A stretch of DNA of 64,000 nt from Labyrinthula sp. Ha (GCA_015227615.1 JAALGZ010000002.1:434001-498000), one strand, 5' to 3'. Counted from the first letter of the stretch, positions 10,603 to 23,390 are shown. Program-made: numbers and translations. The notes: generated by a model from the sequence alone, not told the origin.

Positions 10603-11618
10603 TTTCTTACTTTGGAGTCAACTACTCCTCCTAATATGATTGGTTTGAGTAATTGCCCAAAAATATATTTTTCCATACTAAGACAAAATATAGATGGGGC
10701 TGGGAACAAAGTGAAGTTTGCTACAAGGTACCAAGTAAATAGTTGAAGTTAAACACATAATTTCATAATCTCATCCTCTACCTATTCTATGGTATTACAC
10801 CAACTTCTGTTCTTAACCAATCTTAATCCTAGAGGTTCGTGATGGTGTATGCCTTTAAAAATGGCCCCCATGACTCGGCTACACACTACGGCACTGGGCC
10901 CTAGATGATGATGAGGATGAATTTACATGTTTTTTCATGCCTAGAACCTAGATACATTGAAGAGTGTGCATAAGTTATGAATAAGTGGATACAAGAAAGG
11001 CAATGACGCTTTCACTAGTCTGAGTTTTAATGTCTAATTTACGAAATGCCAGATTTAAATATACGGAAAAGAAATTTTAGACTTAATAGCTCTTAACTAG
11101 TATACTACATATTACTGGCTTTTGAAGAAACCTATCATCCAGAGGCCATTTTCCAAATAGAGAATCTGCCTACTCTGTAAGCCCATCTTCTAAGTTTTAA
11201 TTTACCGCTGCTTAGAATAACATTTTCTTCAGCAATTGACAAGGTCTCAGTTTTTAAATCTTGGCGTCTGTAGTAATCATGTAAACAAAGACGTTGTTTT
11301 AAGTACAGTCACAGCTTGAGCCTATTCCAAATCTTTAATATTCTCTCCTCTTTAAACCCATGAAATGTATTTTGTAAGTTAAAAATACTTCAAAACAGTT
11401 AAGTATTAAGCTTGAAACATCTGGAATTGTCAAAGGAGTTGAATAAAACATCATGAATATGTCTTGAATTTTTCTTGACAACATTCACTGAGCCTGGTTG
11501 TTCTTCTGCGGGTTTAGTTTTTGTTAATTTTTATGTTTTTTTGATTTTGAGAGTTTTAGTTTTGGGCAATTAAAATGTTGAGCTAATGAGAATCAGGAGT
11601 ATATGACTTCAGAGTAAA
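10603..11618. mobile_element. Non-autonomous MULE-family element with the same ends as the 23-kb MULE
   Basis: Its left end (10603-10672) aligns without gaps to the left end of the MULE at 23121: from GGAGTCA onward 37 of 49 bases match by eye, including TACTCCT, ATTGGT and CCCAAAA. Its right end (11560-11618), reading TTTTGGGCAATT then GGAGTATATGACT, matches the MULE right end at 26600-26661. The ends are inverted to each other, about 1.0 kb apart. The interior has no transposase-like frame and no similarity I can see to the MULE interior. I infer a deletion or capture derivative mobilised by the MULE transposase. No 9-bp target duplication is obvious. Confidence 0.65.
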
Positions 11619-14600
11619 GAAAATATTCAATATTTAATACTAACAATTTTGATAGAGTCTCTCCTAAGTCCTAACAGTATTTACCGTCATTTCCGTTAAG
11701 AAATCCTTAACCGATTAAGAAATTGACGCTAATGACGGTAAGCAGCAAATGCAAGATAGTTTGCTTAGGTTCAAAAATCTCTTCTCGAGTTTATATTGCT
11801 TGAAAACATCTAATTATATCATACCTTATCTTCATTTTCGACCCATGTTTTCTGGCCTGGGGACAATATCTAGCGCTCTGCTCATAAACGAACACGGTAC
11901 TCATAGTGCCCAGATATCTAAGAGTTCCAGTAAGTAGCAAAGAAATGTGACATGACATTTTTGTACAAGAATTTTTGTTTTTTCCAGTCTAAGGTCCTAA
12001 GGTCCTTCTGTGAGTTTATTGATTGTAGGTTTTTCTAAATTTAAGAAATTTCTATCTTCTTTTTGGCTGGACTTGTCTGGTTTGGACTTCAAACAGGAAA
12101 AGAAAATGCAGGGTTTGGTGAATCTCCCAAAATATAGGAACTTATGTTTTCTCATGATGTTCTCTGTTAACTTCCGGTTAACTACATGTAACTAAAAGCC
12201 TTCAGCTTTGCTTGACAGTTAGAACGGTAAGTATTTTTATTGTGAGTTTGCCGTTACTTACTGCGAATCACATCACGATGAGACACCATAGTTGTAACTT
12301 GTAAAATACACTTTCAGAATAAACGCCAACCTGAAACTCAGCATTGTATCAGGCTCTGTATAAAATTTGTATAGAGTGTTCCTACCCTGGGCATATAGTA
12401 AAATGGTTCATGACTGCAATATTTTCTCGAAAGAAACAAGTATAACCCATTTATTTACTGCACAACAGAATGTACCAGTTCTTGTATTGTGGCCTAGCTC
12501 ACTGACATTTTAGTTAGACATGGTGATAGCAGTAAAATTCAATGGATATAGAAACGGCTTAAAAGTAATGTTGAAAGATTTATCTGACAAGTCAATGTGA
12601 ACTATAACCAAGAATGAATTCATTACCGATATTTCTTTCCTCAGCAAAACTCAAGGGAAATTTTGATCCAGACAAGCAGCACAAAAGGAACATTCATTCC
12701 AAATTAGGAAAAGAAATAACTCCTCAAGATTTTTATTCCTCTATTGTTAGCATTGAACCCATTGGGGCTAAATCTTGTATGACGTCACGTTTTATCTGCA
12801 GCATTTTGTTCTAGTACTAACATTTAACAATGTTACAATAACAAGAAACATTTCCATAGTGCCAAATATAACCGCGGCAACCAAGATGTGGTTAGTGGTA
12901 ATCGAAATAATAATCATTAAACTGGGTAGTAATATAACTTCCCCTCATTTTGTTTAGCTCTAGTAAAGAGTAATAAACTTACCCCAGTTCAATAGATAAT
13001 CTGCTATTCACATTAAATCTATCTGTACAAAAATCTGCTTGAGAGGAGCTGCATATAGCTGTGAAGATAAAAGGAAGTTGATGAAGAAATAGTAATTGAA
13101 TTGATTTTTGCGGTAAAACAAAAATCTGTGCTGGAATAGAAGATTTAAATGATATAATCTTGGGTAAAAATAGCATGAAGAAAACATTTCTCTCCAGCAG
13201 AGCGTCTTTCATAGCGGTATATCATCTTCAGTGCAAGTTGGAAAAATTATGAAATACGAATCACAGAATGGGGACTGTCGACCTCTAATTTACAGTTTCG
13301 ATGCGAGAAGGATAACAATACAGTTACAATAGTTTGTCATTGTAGTTATATGTGGTTCGGGCAAAGGCAATGATAAGCTCTCAATTAATTGCATTTCTTT
13401 CCTACCATTTACTTCTATTGAGAACTACTTGATCTTGAAGTATTTTTTTGAATACCGACAATACTTAGTTATAGCTACCACTATGAGGCAACTAAGTCAT
13501 GGTGGAAACTATAATCAGAAGAAAAACTTCAAAACTTGATATAAAAAAACATGAAATGACAATAGATAATTCTTAATACGAACGGTGCCAAATCTGACCT
13601 GCTTGCTAAAAACTTATCTGAGTAATATGTTCGTGAATGGGTATCTCTGTGGTGCATAAGCCAGTCATGCTGATTACAAATGGGTCCCTGTAGAGAGGCT
13701 TTGGTGAATTTTGGCTCATTTTCTCAGTAAGAAACAATAATCTGGTATGAACTTTGTTCCTACGTGAGAATGTATGAAAAAAAAGCTTGAAAAGCAGTAT
13801 TGATAGCAAACCTTGTGCAAAACTCCCCTTTCTGCCCAAAAATATTAACTTTCTGGTGAAGCATAGTTGCTCTTTAAAGCAGAAGGAAATCCAGAGAATT
13901 TGAAAATCGAAATCTTTTATTCTCAGTCTAATGTTTGCTATACAAGGATAGTATACTCTTATCTTAGCAAAATAAAGTGGAACATGGGCTTAAGCAGGTA
14001 GGGTAAAAAGGGCCACGTTATTAGATATTGTGAGAATTCTAGAATAGTGTACTATGTAGCAAAGTTGGTAGTAAGGGTAACGTTGTCCATCAAAGCACAC
14101 TCTGTGTCATTCTGGTTGGTGGGAATATTCTCTTGAAGGCCTTAAATTGTGTGTATGTACACATAAGAACTAGGTGTTCTAAGCATATGCGACCTGTGCT
14201 AGCTGGAGTAATTGTGTTTACCGATTTAAATGCTTATAGCACCTTGATTTCAATAAACAAAACTACTCTATAGCACGAAGACAAGAATAGAAAAGTCAAT
14301 GGTGGGTGCATAAGCGGCTTCCAAAGAAGGTGTTGGTATTACCCTTGAGTATGTAAGGTTTTAAGATTAGCGTTTCATAAGGGGCTACAAGGTGACAATA
14401 GAGCTGTGGGTTTATTTTCATAAAACTGAATAAAGGGGACATTTAGGTCTTGTCTTAGGGGGTTATGATATTGGTTCTTAGAAAAAATTGTGAAACCTGA
14501 ATAGTGAAATCAATCTCTAGAATACTCTTATTGCAGAATTGGCACTTGGAACTGAAAAAAGATGGGAAATATATGTGTTCAATATCCCAAGCTAGCGTTG

Positions 14601-15959
14601 TGATTGAAATTCTAATACAGTAGATTCCAGTTGTTGGAATTTGAAATCGAAATTTGAGAAAAAATTATACTTCATAATGTAATTTCTCTTAGCTACACTA
14701 CTCCTGTTAACTAAGAATTGATCACAAAGAATAAAAATAGTAGATACCACTTCCAAAAACTATCATCTGGGGTCGAATCAGTTTGAGCTTTAGGGATGAA
14801 TATATGAAGTCCTCTTAACAAAAATTTCATTCAGATTTCATAGCCTTGTGTATTCTACCGGACATCTTGCTCTAAAATTAGACATATTGAGGACAGGTTA
14901 GTATAGCCTGTAAATTGTGACCTTAATCGTAGGATACTGCTAACCTTTGGCGCGCATTATATTTTTTCCTGGATTTTCGGTTCTTGCTAAAGAAGTTGGG
15001 TGCTCAGAAATTGTGGAACCTAAAAATCAACAGCGGCAAGAGGTTAGTGCATGCAAAACAAGTGGAAGAACATAATCTTTATAAAGCCGTGAAACCCCGG
15101 TAGCCAGAAAATAAAAACTAAACTAATAAAGGAGTATACACTGTTGGGGCTTTTTTGAATAATGTGTTGTAGGCTAAAATTTTTTTAAGGCAGTTAGAGC
15201 TGAAGAATGATGTTGCTTCCATCCCTGGGTAAACAAGAGTTGATTGTAACAAGGTAAATGACTGCATCTACGCTATACTCAAAGCAAATGGTTATAAGAT
15301 TCTTAGGTCTCGTACGCTTCTAAGGTGTAATCCCGGAGGGGGATTGCTGCGGTTCTTGCAATTAGACTCTTCTCAAAACGAGGTATAAAAAGCGTTAGAC
15401 TTTTAAAACAACTAATGATGCGCTTAAGCCCTTTTAAGGCTCTGTTGGTTATTTTCTACAGTACATTTTCAATAATCATACTGTATGTGCCTAATATCTC
15501 GTTAATAGGTAAGAAACAGTTTACTAAGATTGTTCTATATTGAACACATAATCCTCTAGCTCCAACTCCCAAGGAGCAAATATTGTTAAATTTGTAAATA
15601 TACAAGAATGTTTTCTAATTCACTTAAAATTGGTTGTGTAGTTTAACAATTGTGTCCCAATTTGCTCTGTATGATACTCTCGTTTATCTCTCGTTTAAAC
15701 GCGTAACTCTGTGCAATGAAACTTCCTGCCGCCAGAATTTTTCAATGCCTGCCATTCATGCCATTTTCCCAATCAAAGCAAGATTTTGGAACAGTCAAAC
15801 TACAAAATACCCAACAAGAAAAAACAAGAAGCACCCCTAAGTCTTAAACCCATCTGAAATACCAAGAGATTTATTTCCATATAATACCAATTAAATACTT
15901 TTGTGATCTTTAGCTATACTTTTTTATTGTAACTGCTTGTTTTTAAGAGAATAGATAAT
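11619..15959. other. Gene-free AT-rich stretch with one small palindrome
   Basis: No frame longer than 77 codons and none with a recognisable product. The only structure I can point to is the 61-bp imperfect palindrome at 11681-11741. The remainder is unstructured AT-rich sequence. Confidence 0.6.
11681..11741. repeat. 61-bp imperfect palindrome (possible micro-MITE)
   Basis: An 11-bp perfect outer stem, TTACCGTCATT at 11681-11691 and its reverse complement at 11731-11741, encloses a weaker inner stem. It lies 63 bp outside the 10.6-kb element. Confidence 0.45.
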
Positions 15960-16127
15960 ATGTACAGAACAGACGAGGCAACCAATTATGGGACTACATT
16001 GGACAGACTAGAACGAAATGATATACTAGAACAAATGAAAAGAAAGGAGAGAAAAGTAAAACTCCTTTTAGGTATGCTAAACATTATCATTGGTTGTACA
16101 GTTTTAGCGACAGCACTTCTGTCCTAG
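15960..16127 (+). CDS. Possible tail-anchored 55-residue protein or terminal exon
   Basis: A short frame of 55 residues with a charged amphipathic stretch (TTLDRLERNDILEQMKRKER) and then a C-terminal hydrophobic segment ending at the stop. The layout is that of a SNARE-like or other tail-anchored protein. The length is compatible with chance in this AT-rich DNA. Upstream the frame stays open back to 15933, so it could be a last exon, but no intron end matching the short class seen elsewhere is clear. Confidence 0.2.
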   Translation: MYRTDEATNYGTTLDRLERNDILEQMKRKERKVKLLLGMLNIIIGCTVLATALLS

Positions 16128-16231
16128 ATGGACTTAAGTCTTAAGAAGTTAACTTTCCGATGAAAATTACAGTTTATATAGAATAATGCCACAAAAGAAA
16201 ATACAAAAAATCTACGCATAATGTACAGAAT

Positions 16232-16652
16232 TTAATGCTTATTCCTTAGGCATTTCAGTGGTTTCAGCATTGTTTTTTTGATCAAATACATCTTGTTTCT
16301 CTTCACAAACATCCCGGCTTGCAACAAAATATCCGCGAATATTTCCACACCTAGAAATATAGGGTATATCTTTTTAAGGAGGGATATTAAGATTTTTATT
16401 ACTTTCTTTTTTAAACTTGCAACTGCTTTATGTTTTGGTCCAGAAGTTGATAGTTTCTTCTCGAACACTCTTATCATATATTTCATTATTTCGGGGTAAA
16501 TTATTTTCCTCTCATCCCTGTTTGTTATTAATTGTTCGATGCTATTTAATAATTTTTGTAGAGATATTTCACCACTTTTAGATCTGAGTTCAACTTCACT
16601 TAGTTTCCTTAGTAGATGGTAAAGTAGTTCAAAGGATAGAAAATTAATAAAT
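16232..16652 (-). pseudogene. Unidentified coding relic, about 140 codons open
   Basis: The minus-strand frame stays open for roughly 140 codons, long for this base composition. It predicts a helical Lys/Leu/Ile-rich product (for example LLRKLSEVELRSKSGEISL). Only the last 84 codons follow a Met. A partly overlapping frame is also open on the plus strand, which weakens the case. I do not recognise it. Confidence 0.3.
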
Positions 16653-19600
16653 ATTCTTTCTCATATGCCCAATTTATTGTTGAGACTTCTGCATCCAAGG
16701 CATAGATTAACTACACAGATGACGTGTAAAGAACCCAAATAAATTCATAGTATATAATATATTCTGTTATTTCTCGGTAAATAGAAAAGAAAGGTAGCTC
16801 AAAAAAGTTTCCATGGTTCGTTTCTTCTTTTTCATGTACATAACTTTCCAAACTTGAGGATTTATTACTCTTACCGAAAAGCTTATTTACGCAGTAATTA
16901 TTTTCATGCGAAACAGACTAGAAACTACTTTCATGACTTCATAAACTATTTCTCGCCGTCAGAATATCTTTTGCTTAGATATTTGAAAAACTGTTTTCAA
17001 TACTTGTGTTTTCCATAGATCTTAACTCCATAGTATCAATGATTATTCTACACATTGTTTCAGCAAGTAACTCTTATTGAAAATAATTTAGTTTCACCTT
17101 TTGTGCCATAATTTAGTATCGAAGTGAATCAACTAACCATAAGTAGCTATTTAAAAGATGGTCTTTTCTTTTTTTCGATTTTCTTGTCTTTTGCAAGAGT
17201 AGATTCAATAATGTTAATGAGAGTGTTTTTGTTTGATCTCTTGATCTCATCTCCATGCAAACAGCTTTCAAATACCTTAATGTTACTTCGTGCAAATGAA
17301 GAATACAATATGATAATAAGATAAAATGTCTGAGACTGAGCTGTCATTAGTTTCTCTGCCTGAGATTATTTTTCTTTCCATTTAAGCTACTCAAATATAA
17401 ATTTACTAATAGTAACACTCTTCTCTACAGGAGAAATGAACCAAACATTTGTGAATTGCCGTGTATGAGATTTAATCATTCTTTGCACTATTTATCCTCT
17501 GAATATTTTGAAGTTAAGTTGCATAATTTAACAGCGCGTTTGGTTTAATGTTCATCAACTATACACCCATCCTTTCATCTCCCATACCTTCTAAAACAAA
17601 CTACTTTGTGTCATGAATCCAAATTTACTTCAAACTACTTCTTTTTTCTTAAATTGGGTTATTATACCAAGAACTTTTTTTTAAATTTGTTGATAAGAAG
17701 TAACATTTGTTGTTTATCCTGATTACAGGTAGTGCTATAGACTTTGTTATAATATCTTGTCTATTTAAGGCTATAGGCACAAGAAACAAACATCCTTGAT
17801 GTTGAATACAATGGAAATAATATGCATAGCTTCCTTTTCTTGAGAACTAAAAATATACACTTTGTGTGAGACACAAAATATAAGTCATATATTCCACTCC
17901 AATAAAATGATGAAGTCTCATTGACACATCCTCGAAGCCTGGTGCTTCTATCCATAACTTTCAAGATCTGGACAGAAAGTCAAAAAGATTACTGCCTGGT
18001 AGTTAGATTTTATGCGTCTTTACGAGATTCTAAAAAGCGTTCGTGCAGTTTATATGAATTGGAGGAGTTTTTCGTTTCTCTGCAGTTTAAATGAGAGGAT
18101 TACTATTGTGAAACATAGGTTAGCAGTATATATCCAGTATTTCAAGTATGCATTCCTTGACTTCAGAAGAAATTGAACCAACTCAATTCGTGAGATTTTT
18201 TTTCTACAATGGATTTTTTTTTTGCTTTGGTTCTAGTTTATCTTTCTCACCTGCTTTTTCTTGGTAGAACTTTTAATTTTATTTTTCTTGCGGTCTATTC
18301 TAAGATTTTTTTCACGGGAAGACCAAGTTAATTTTTTCAATTTTGTTAACACTATTTTTTCCAAAACTCGTATATTCAAAAGTAGAGAATCATTATCACC
18401 TAGTTTCCTTTATGTTTTTAATATCTTATATATTTCTTAAAGCTTTCCAGAATCGTTCATAAATTTTAAGTGAAAAAAATCGATTATAGATATTTCCGAG
18501 AAATTTCTGGATTGATTCAAAGAAAAACTAAAAATATATTTTTTTGAGAATTTTATCTATTTCTTACTGAAGAAAATAAGTTAGCCTAAAACATGAAAAT
18601 TTTTAGTTATTTCAAAATGAGAAATGAAAAGAAAATAAACGTTAACCTCAAAAGCTCAAGTAACAACATTTTTAACAGAACTAGAGAGCCCAAGATCAAC
18701 TTTTTTACAGGAGAGAAAAACTTTTTCTTAATTCTTCACTTGATTTTAAACTACTTCTCTAATAACTGTAAGAGAGAGTATGTTCTTTTCTCTTATAACT
18801 TTATGAACTATTTCCGGAAGATGACTATTTTTTTTGGCTTACTTGAAAGTGAGACTATCTGAAGATCTTTCTTCCTGCTTCCAAGTTTCCTCATCTCAAC
18901 ACCATTTTTTTCAAAGCAAACAACATTCTCAAAGAAATACATATAAAATCGATAATTTTTCTTTGTTAGTTTAAATCATTTAAATTTTTTGGTGGAAAAT
19001 ATTTTGAAAATTCGATTCATTCTCATTTCGCAAAATAATAGCTATCACTAGAATCTGTCTAAAAGGTTTTTCTCACTTTCTTCTAAGGAACAGTGAATAT
19101 AAATGTGTTGTCAGTGTACTTGTTTTGTCTCCTCAACTCAATTTTTTAATAGCTAAGAAATAATAAAAAAACTTTCAACTTTATGCCAAAAAAAATATTT
19201 TTCTTTTAAATTTCTTTCTTTAATTTATTTATGTAAAATAAAGAAAGCTTTAATATGAGGACAGAGTAGGAAAACTCAAAGCCAAATCGTGAAATTCTGT
19301 ATTAATTATTCTTCTGGCCCAAATACGATTGCAAGAAGTATATGATTTGTTGAAATTATTTTGCCCAAGTAAAAAGTGAAAGCGCCGTGGGGGGGGGGGG
19401 GGTGGAGTACTTTGTAGCCCCTTTCAACTGTTGTTTAAAGTTCAGTGTTGTGTTTTTATTTCTACCACTGGTTAGATATTCAAAGTGGATTCTTTGCAAC
19501 TTCTGGGAGATTGTTTTGTTTCTATGGTGAGAAATATTTTTTTTGTTGGAGAGCTTGCTGACATAAGAGAATTCATAGAGTAAAATTCTTGATCTTACAC

Positions 19601-20940
19601 GGAAAATCCCTTAATAACATTATTTTTCTTTAAGGGATACGTTGATGCTCAGAAAAATAACTGCAGTTGATGCCATTGAAACTGCGTATTGTCACCTTGG
19701 CATAGCTCTGACGAAAAATATTTATCTTACTGAATCTTGTTATCGTAATGTTCGAGAAATACATTCCGAATTGCTGTCGTACGATTAATATAAGTTACAC
19801 AAAATATATAATTTGTGAACAGAAGGAGAATTCAGGGTGGACCAACACTTTATGAGAATCCTGTGCTGATGTAAAATATATGTTGGTACCCAACCATATG
19901 TAGTCTGCGAGTTTTATATTAAGACAACCTCCGTTCGCTCAAATAACTTTGATCAGGAAAGGTTTCCTTTTAACTATCTTACTGAGTCCATAGCTCTGCT
20001 TCTGTTTTTTTCCAGATCTTGTTCTAAAATCATGAGTGTGCCTGCAGTTTAGAAAGCTTGAGTTGTACAATAAAAGTTAATTATCTGTCAATCCTAAGTA
20101 GACAAGATATAGTCTTTTGGCATGAGGGTGATTGTATCAGTAACAAGCTACCTGTATACGGAAGAGAGACTACAGTTTCTACACCAACTTCGATTTTAGC
20201 TCTCAAATTCTTGAGTGTGTGGGCATTAGATTATTAAGCTATAATCCCTAAATATATAGCAAATGTGTATATGAGTTAATATAGCTCGTTGAAGTTTTGA
20301 AGAAAATCGTAAAAATGCTAAAGGATTATAAATCTACATTTTTTGTCTGCTTGTACTATGATTAAATTATATGGCCGTAAGGATAAGTATGTTTCGGAGA
20401 CTTGGCTTTTCGCAAAAACAAATTTTATCGTTGAGATTTCTATTAAGCCTTTCATCCTATTGAAGATATAGATACTGTATTCTGGTGCTTTGTACCAGAT
20501 TGATGGTCTTAGTGAAACTAGAGCCGCCACAAGATTATAGACAGAAATATTTAAATTTGTTATTTCTCTGTACAATTTTCTTGCTAGTATATATATAGGC
20601 ATTAATTTCTAGAGTTATCCATCTTTGGATCCCATGTCCTCAAAGATCTTGAGAAGCTCTTTACTGCTGTGGGAAACCGTAAATATCAATACTTAATTAA
20701 ACTCACTCTCTATTTTTATATGATTCTTGAACAGATTTATGAAATTTTTTCTTTATTCTTGAGAAATTCCCTATAAATAAAGATGGAAAAGTATTGACAA
20801 TAGTTACGCGGTATTTGAAGACTGTGCGGCAAGTAGGAACTGGGTAATTGTATCGAAATGCACCCATCTTTACCGCCTATTTCCTTGAAACAAATTAAAA
20901 ACTCCATACTTTATTTTTTTTGCTCTTGTTCTTTCTATTG
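16653..20940. other. Gene-free, very AT-rich stretch
   Basis: Long T-rich and A-rich runs, especially 18190-19260, and no convincing gene. A run of 14 G at 19389-19402 stands out in this background. A 94-codon minus-strand frame at 20318-20602 has no recognisable motif. Confidence 0.6.
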
Positions 20941-21396
20941 GTTTCTCAAAGCATTATCAAATCAAACATTTTGTCCTGTAGGTGATAAGTTGTTTTTCTT
21001 CATGGGATGGCTAGAAGCGATAGAGCCTGAAATGTTTCAGAGTAATGCGCTTCTAGTTTGGAGTATCTATGATTTTAAATGAGTATCTGTCGCCCTTACA
21101 CAGGTGCTCATCAAAAAGAAAAACTTAATCTTTGCCAGAGCAAGAAAGTTGTTGCGAATCTATTAAGAGAAGTTAAGATGGATCCAGCTATGTTGAAATA
21201 TCTTGAAGATAATGTTGATATTTTGGCCGAGTCATCCTTTTAAGACTGGGGTGTTCAAAGCTCAGTAGAAACAAGAAGATGAACTTGGTGAAGAAGAGTG
21301 TAGATCTTTATCCAGGTTACAAATGAATTCTAATAATGAAGGTGTCATTAACCGGAAAAAATATGACAAAATTACCCAAGAATTGGTGTTTTGCAA

Positions 21397-21508
21397 GACA
21401 GAAGGTCATACGAATTCCGGTAAGTCAGTTTTTTTCAAAATTTCGTACTAGAATTTCCCTAGGTAAAAATTAAACCATATTTAACCGGAATTCGTCTGAC
21501 CGCTGTCA
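21397..21508. repeat. Short inverted-repeat element (MITE-like)
   Basis: The left arm starting at 21397 (GACAG, then GGTCATACGAATTCCGGTAA at 21404-21423) is repeated inverted at 21481-21508, with about 27 bp per arm and few mismatches. The arms enclose some 60 bp of AT-rich sequence. No target duplication is obvious. Together they could fold into a stable hairpin. Confidence 0.5.
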
Positions 21509-21946
21509 TACTTTTTTTTAAGACCCAATGAAAAGGCCTTCTGGTTTTGCGAACCTTTGCAAAAGAGAACACCGGTTAAAATAACAGTGGGGAATTGCCA
21601 TACTATTCTAATTTGCTGAAAACAAACACAAATGAAACAAAGAGTGATAAAAAAAGAGATAGGTAAAATTCGGCAAATATTTCGTCTGTTTTAACGATTC
21701 TCGCTTGTTAGAAAACTTTTCTACAGCTGCTTTTATTGAAATATTTAACTTTGGAATATCTTCTACAGTTCTTAATGATACGCGATTTTACTGTTTGCCT
21801 AAAATGCGAGCAAAAGAAGAGAAAACAATGGGCTAAACTTTTTTGCTTTCCTTGTTTGTATTAGGGAAAAGTAATTTTTTGTTTCACCTAACATCTAAAT
21901 TATTCCTAGAACCTGTTTCCTACTTATTTTTTTACTTCGAAGAGAA

Positions 21947-22333
21947 ATGGATGATTGACTGAATAAAGAGGATTGGGCAGAGATTTCACTACATGTTTAT
22001 GCAATGAGAGCAAACACGATTGCTAAAAACTCTTAGGGCTCGTACGAGAGTTCCTACACCCAATTTGTAGCTTGGTGCATAAGAAACAAACCCAATGTTT
22101 TGGCTGAAGATTTTCTTAACAAGTTGAAGGAAGGAAGTGATGCTGAAGCGCCAATGAGTTTAAAACTCATTAGGAAAACAATTAAAATCTTTCCGAATTT
22201 ACCGCCCTTGAAATTTAATGAACCTGATATAGAAATCTTCATGTCGTGGATTGTAACTAAGGAAAGAAGTGATGGGAGCTTTTTCAGTATTTCTAGTTAC
22301 TCAACTTACCGTTCTGCTCATGCCAAGAACTAA
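21947..22333 (+). pseudogene. Relic resembling the N-terminal domain of a tyrosine recombinase
   Basis: One frame with stops at its start, middle and end. It reads AMRANTIAKNS, stop, then GSYESSYTQFVAWCIRNKPN, about 60 residues of linker, and ISSYSTYRSA. This is the general layout of the SAM-like core-binding domain of tyrosine recombinases and Cryptons (an R-T-Y-W-F-W-C type helix, then a second S-T-Y helix). The 99 codons from the second stop onward are open. The catalytic R-H-R-Y domain is not visible downstream before the MULE nest begins at 22889. Identification rests on pattern only. Confidence 0.35.
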
Positions 22334-22888
22334 ACTTTGTTAAAATTTCTTCGAAAAGAAAATCTGCATCGTTTTGGCCCCCGTCATCATCAACTTCGTC
22401 ATCATCGACAAACTCACAAATAGCTCGCAATACTCTGAAAAGCTCTTTTACCAAGACATCGCTTTCAAACTAACAAAATTCAATAAAAATCTCCCAGCAA
22501 TCTACGCTTATGGGATCTTTTTATATTTCAACCCTGTATACATCATAGTTTACTTCAGATGCTCTGAAATCCACATCAAACTCTCTTTGGTTGAATTCTA
22601 CTGAAGTTTCAGTCTACTCATCGGTCTCTAATTACACAAGCTTTTTGTCCTTTTCCTTTTCTATTATTTTTTTCGTTTTCGCTTAACTGCTATGGGTTTA
22701 TCATGCCTTGAGTTGTCAATCTTAGACATCCTTTTCACAGTTTGCTCCTTTTCTTCATTTTCAGTTTTACTTTTCTTTTCACGTACTGTTGAATTCCTGT
22801 TTTCAGAGTTCAACCAATGAAATTGAGCTATTCGGTATTGGGAATTGCAGGACAGCCTGTCGTGCAAATTCCGGCAACCAGTAATTGT

Positions 22889-23108
22889 TTAATAGTTAAT
22901 AGTTAAGTTGGGAGTAAGGTACTACATCTGCAAATCCGTCTATGCGTTTATCTTAGGGTCCGATACCGGTCCGCCGCTCACTAGAGAGGCTTCCCGTCTC
23001 GTGCTCCTACTGTCACTTAACTAAAATGAATATCGGGATCTCGGGACACTGTTGGTGTGATCTCGATAGTTTTCCCGTTGTACTCATTTATCGCATTTGA
23101 TCTCCCAA
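22889..23108 (+). repeat. Left outer terminal inverted repeat
   Basis: Inverted match to 30997-31214. The outer portion carries the GTAAGGTACTACATCTGCAA block. The inner portion carries one copy of the unit that is tandemly repeated at the right end (CGATAGTTTTCCCGTTGTAC). Confidence 0.85.
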
Positions 23109-23191
23109 GAGGGGCTCGGATTTTTTGACTCCGGAGTCAGATACTCCTCGCGATTTCATTGGTCAGATCGATTTCCCAAAATTTTTTTTTA

Positions 23192-23320
23192 TCATACTTC
23201 GTCTGAATAAAGAAGGCGCAGAATGCCAATTTCTCGGACGAAATTTCGAGTGCGCAGAATGGCGATTTTTTCATACTTCGTCTGAATAATCGATGCGCAG
23301 AATGCCAATTTCTCATACTT
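23192..23320. repeat. Subterminal 79-bp direct repeats in the MULE
   Basis: TCATACTTCGTCTGAATAA occurs at 23192 and 23271, and GCGCAGAATGCCAATTTCTC at 23216 and 23295, a period of 79 bp. A partial third copy begins near 23313. Position between the inverted end and the transposase suggests transposase-binding or promoter repeats. Confidence 0.7.
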
Positions 23321-23390
23321 AGAGAAAATTTAAAGAGGGCAGACAAAAATATTTTGGGCAAATTTCAAGACAAAATTACGAACAAAAACT

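Noticed and set aside
16278-16499. Plus-strand 73-codon frame
   Set aside because: Antisense to the longer open minus-strand frame at 16232-16652 and hydrophobic only because of T-richness.
22664-22867. Lys/Glu-rich 67-codon minus-strand frame beside the left outer repeat
   Set aside because: Low-complexity composition from pyrimidine-rich DNA on the plus strand; no motif or partner exon.
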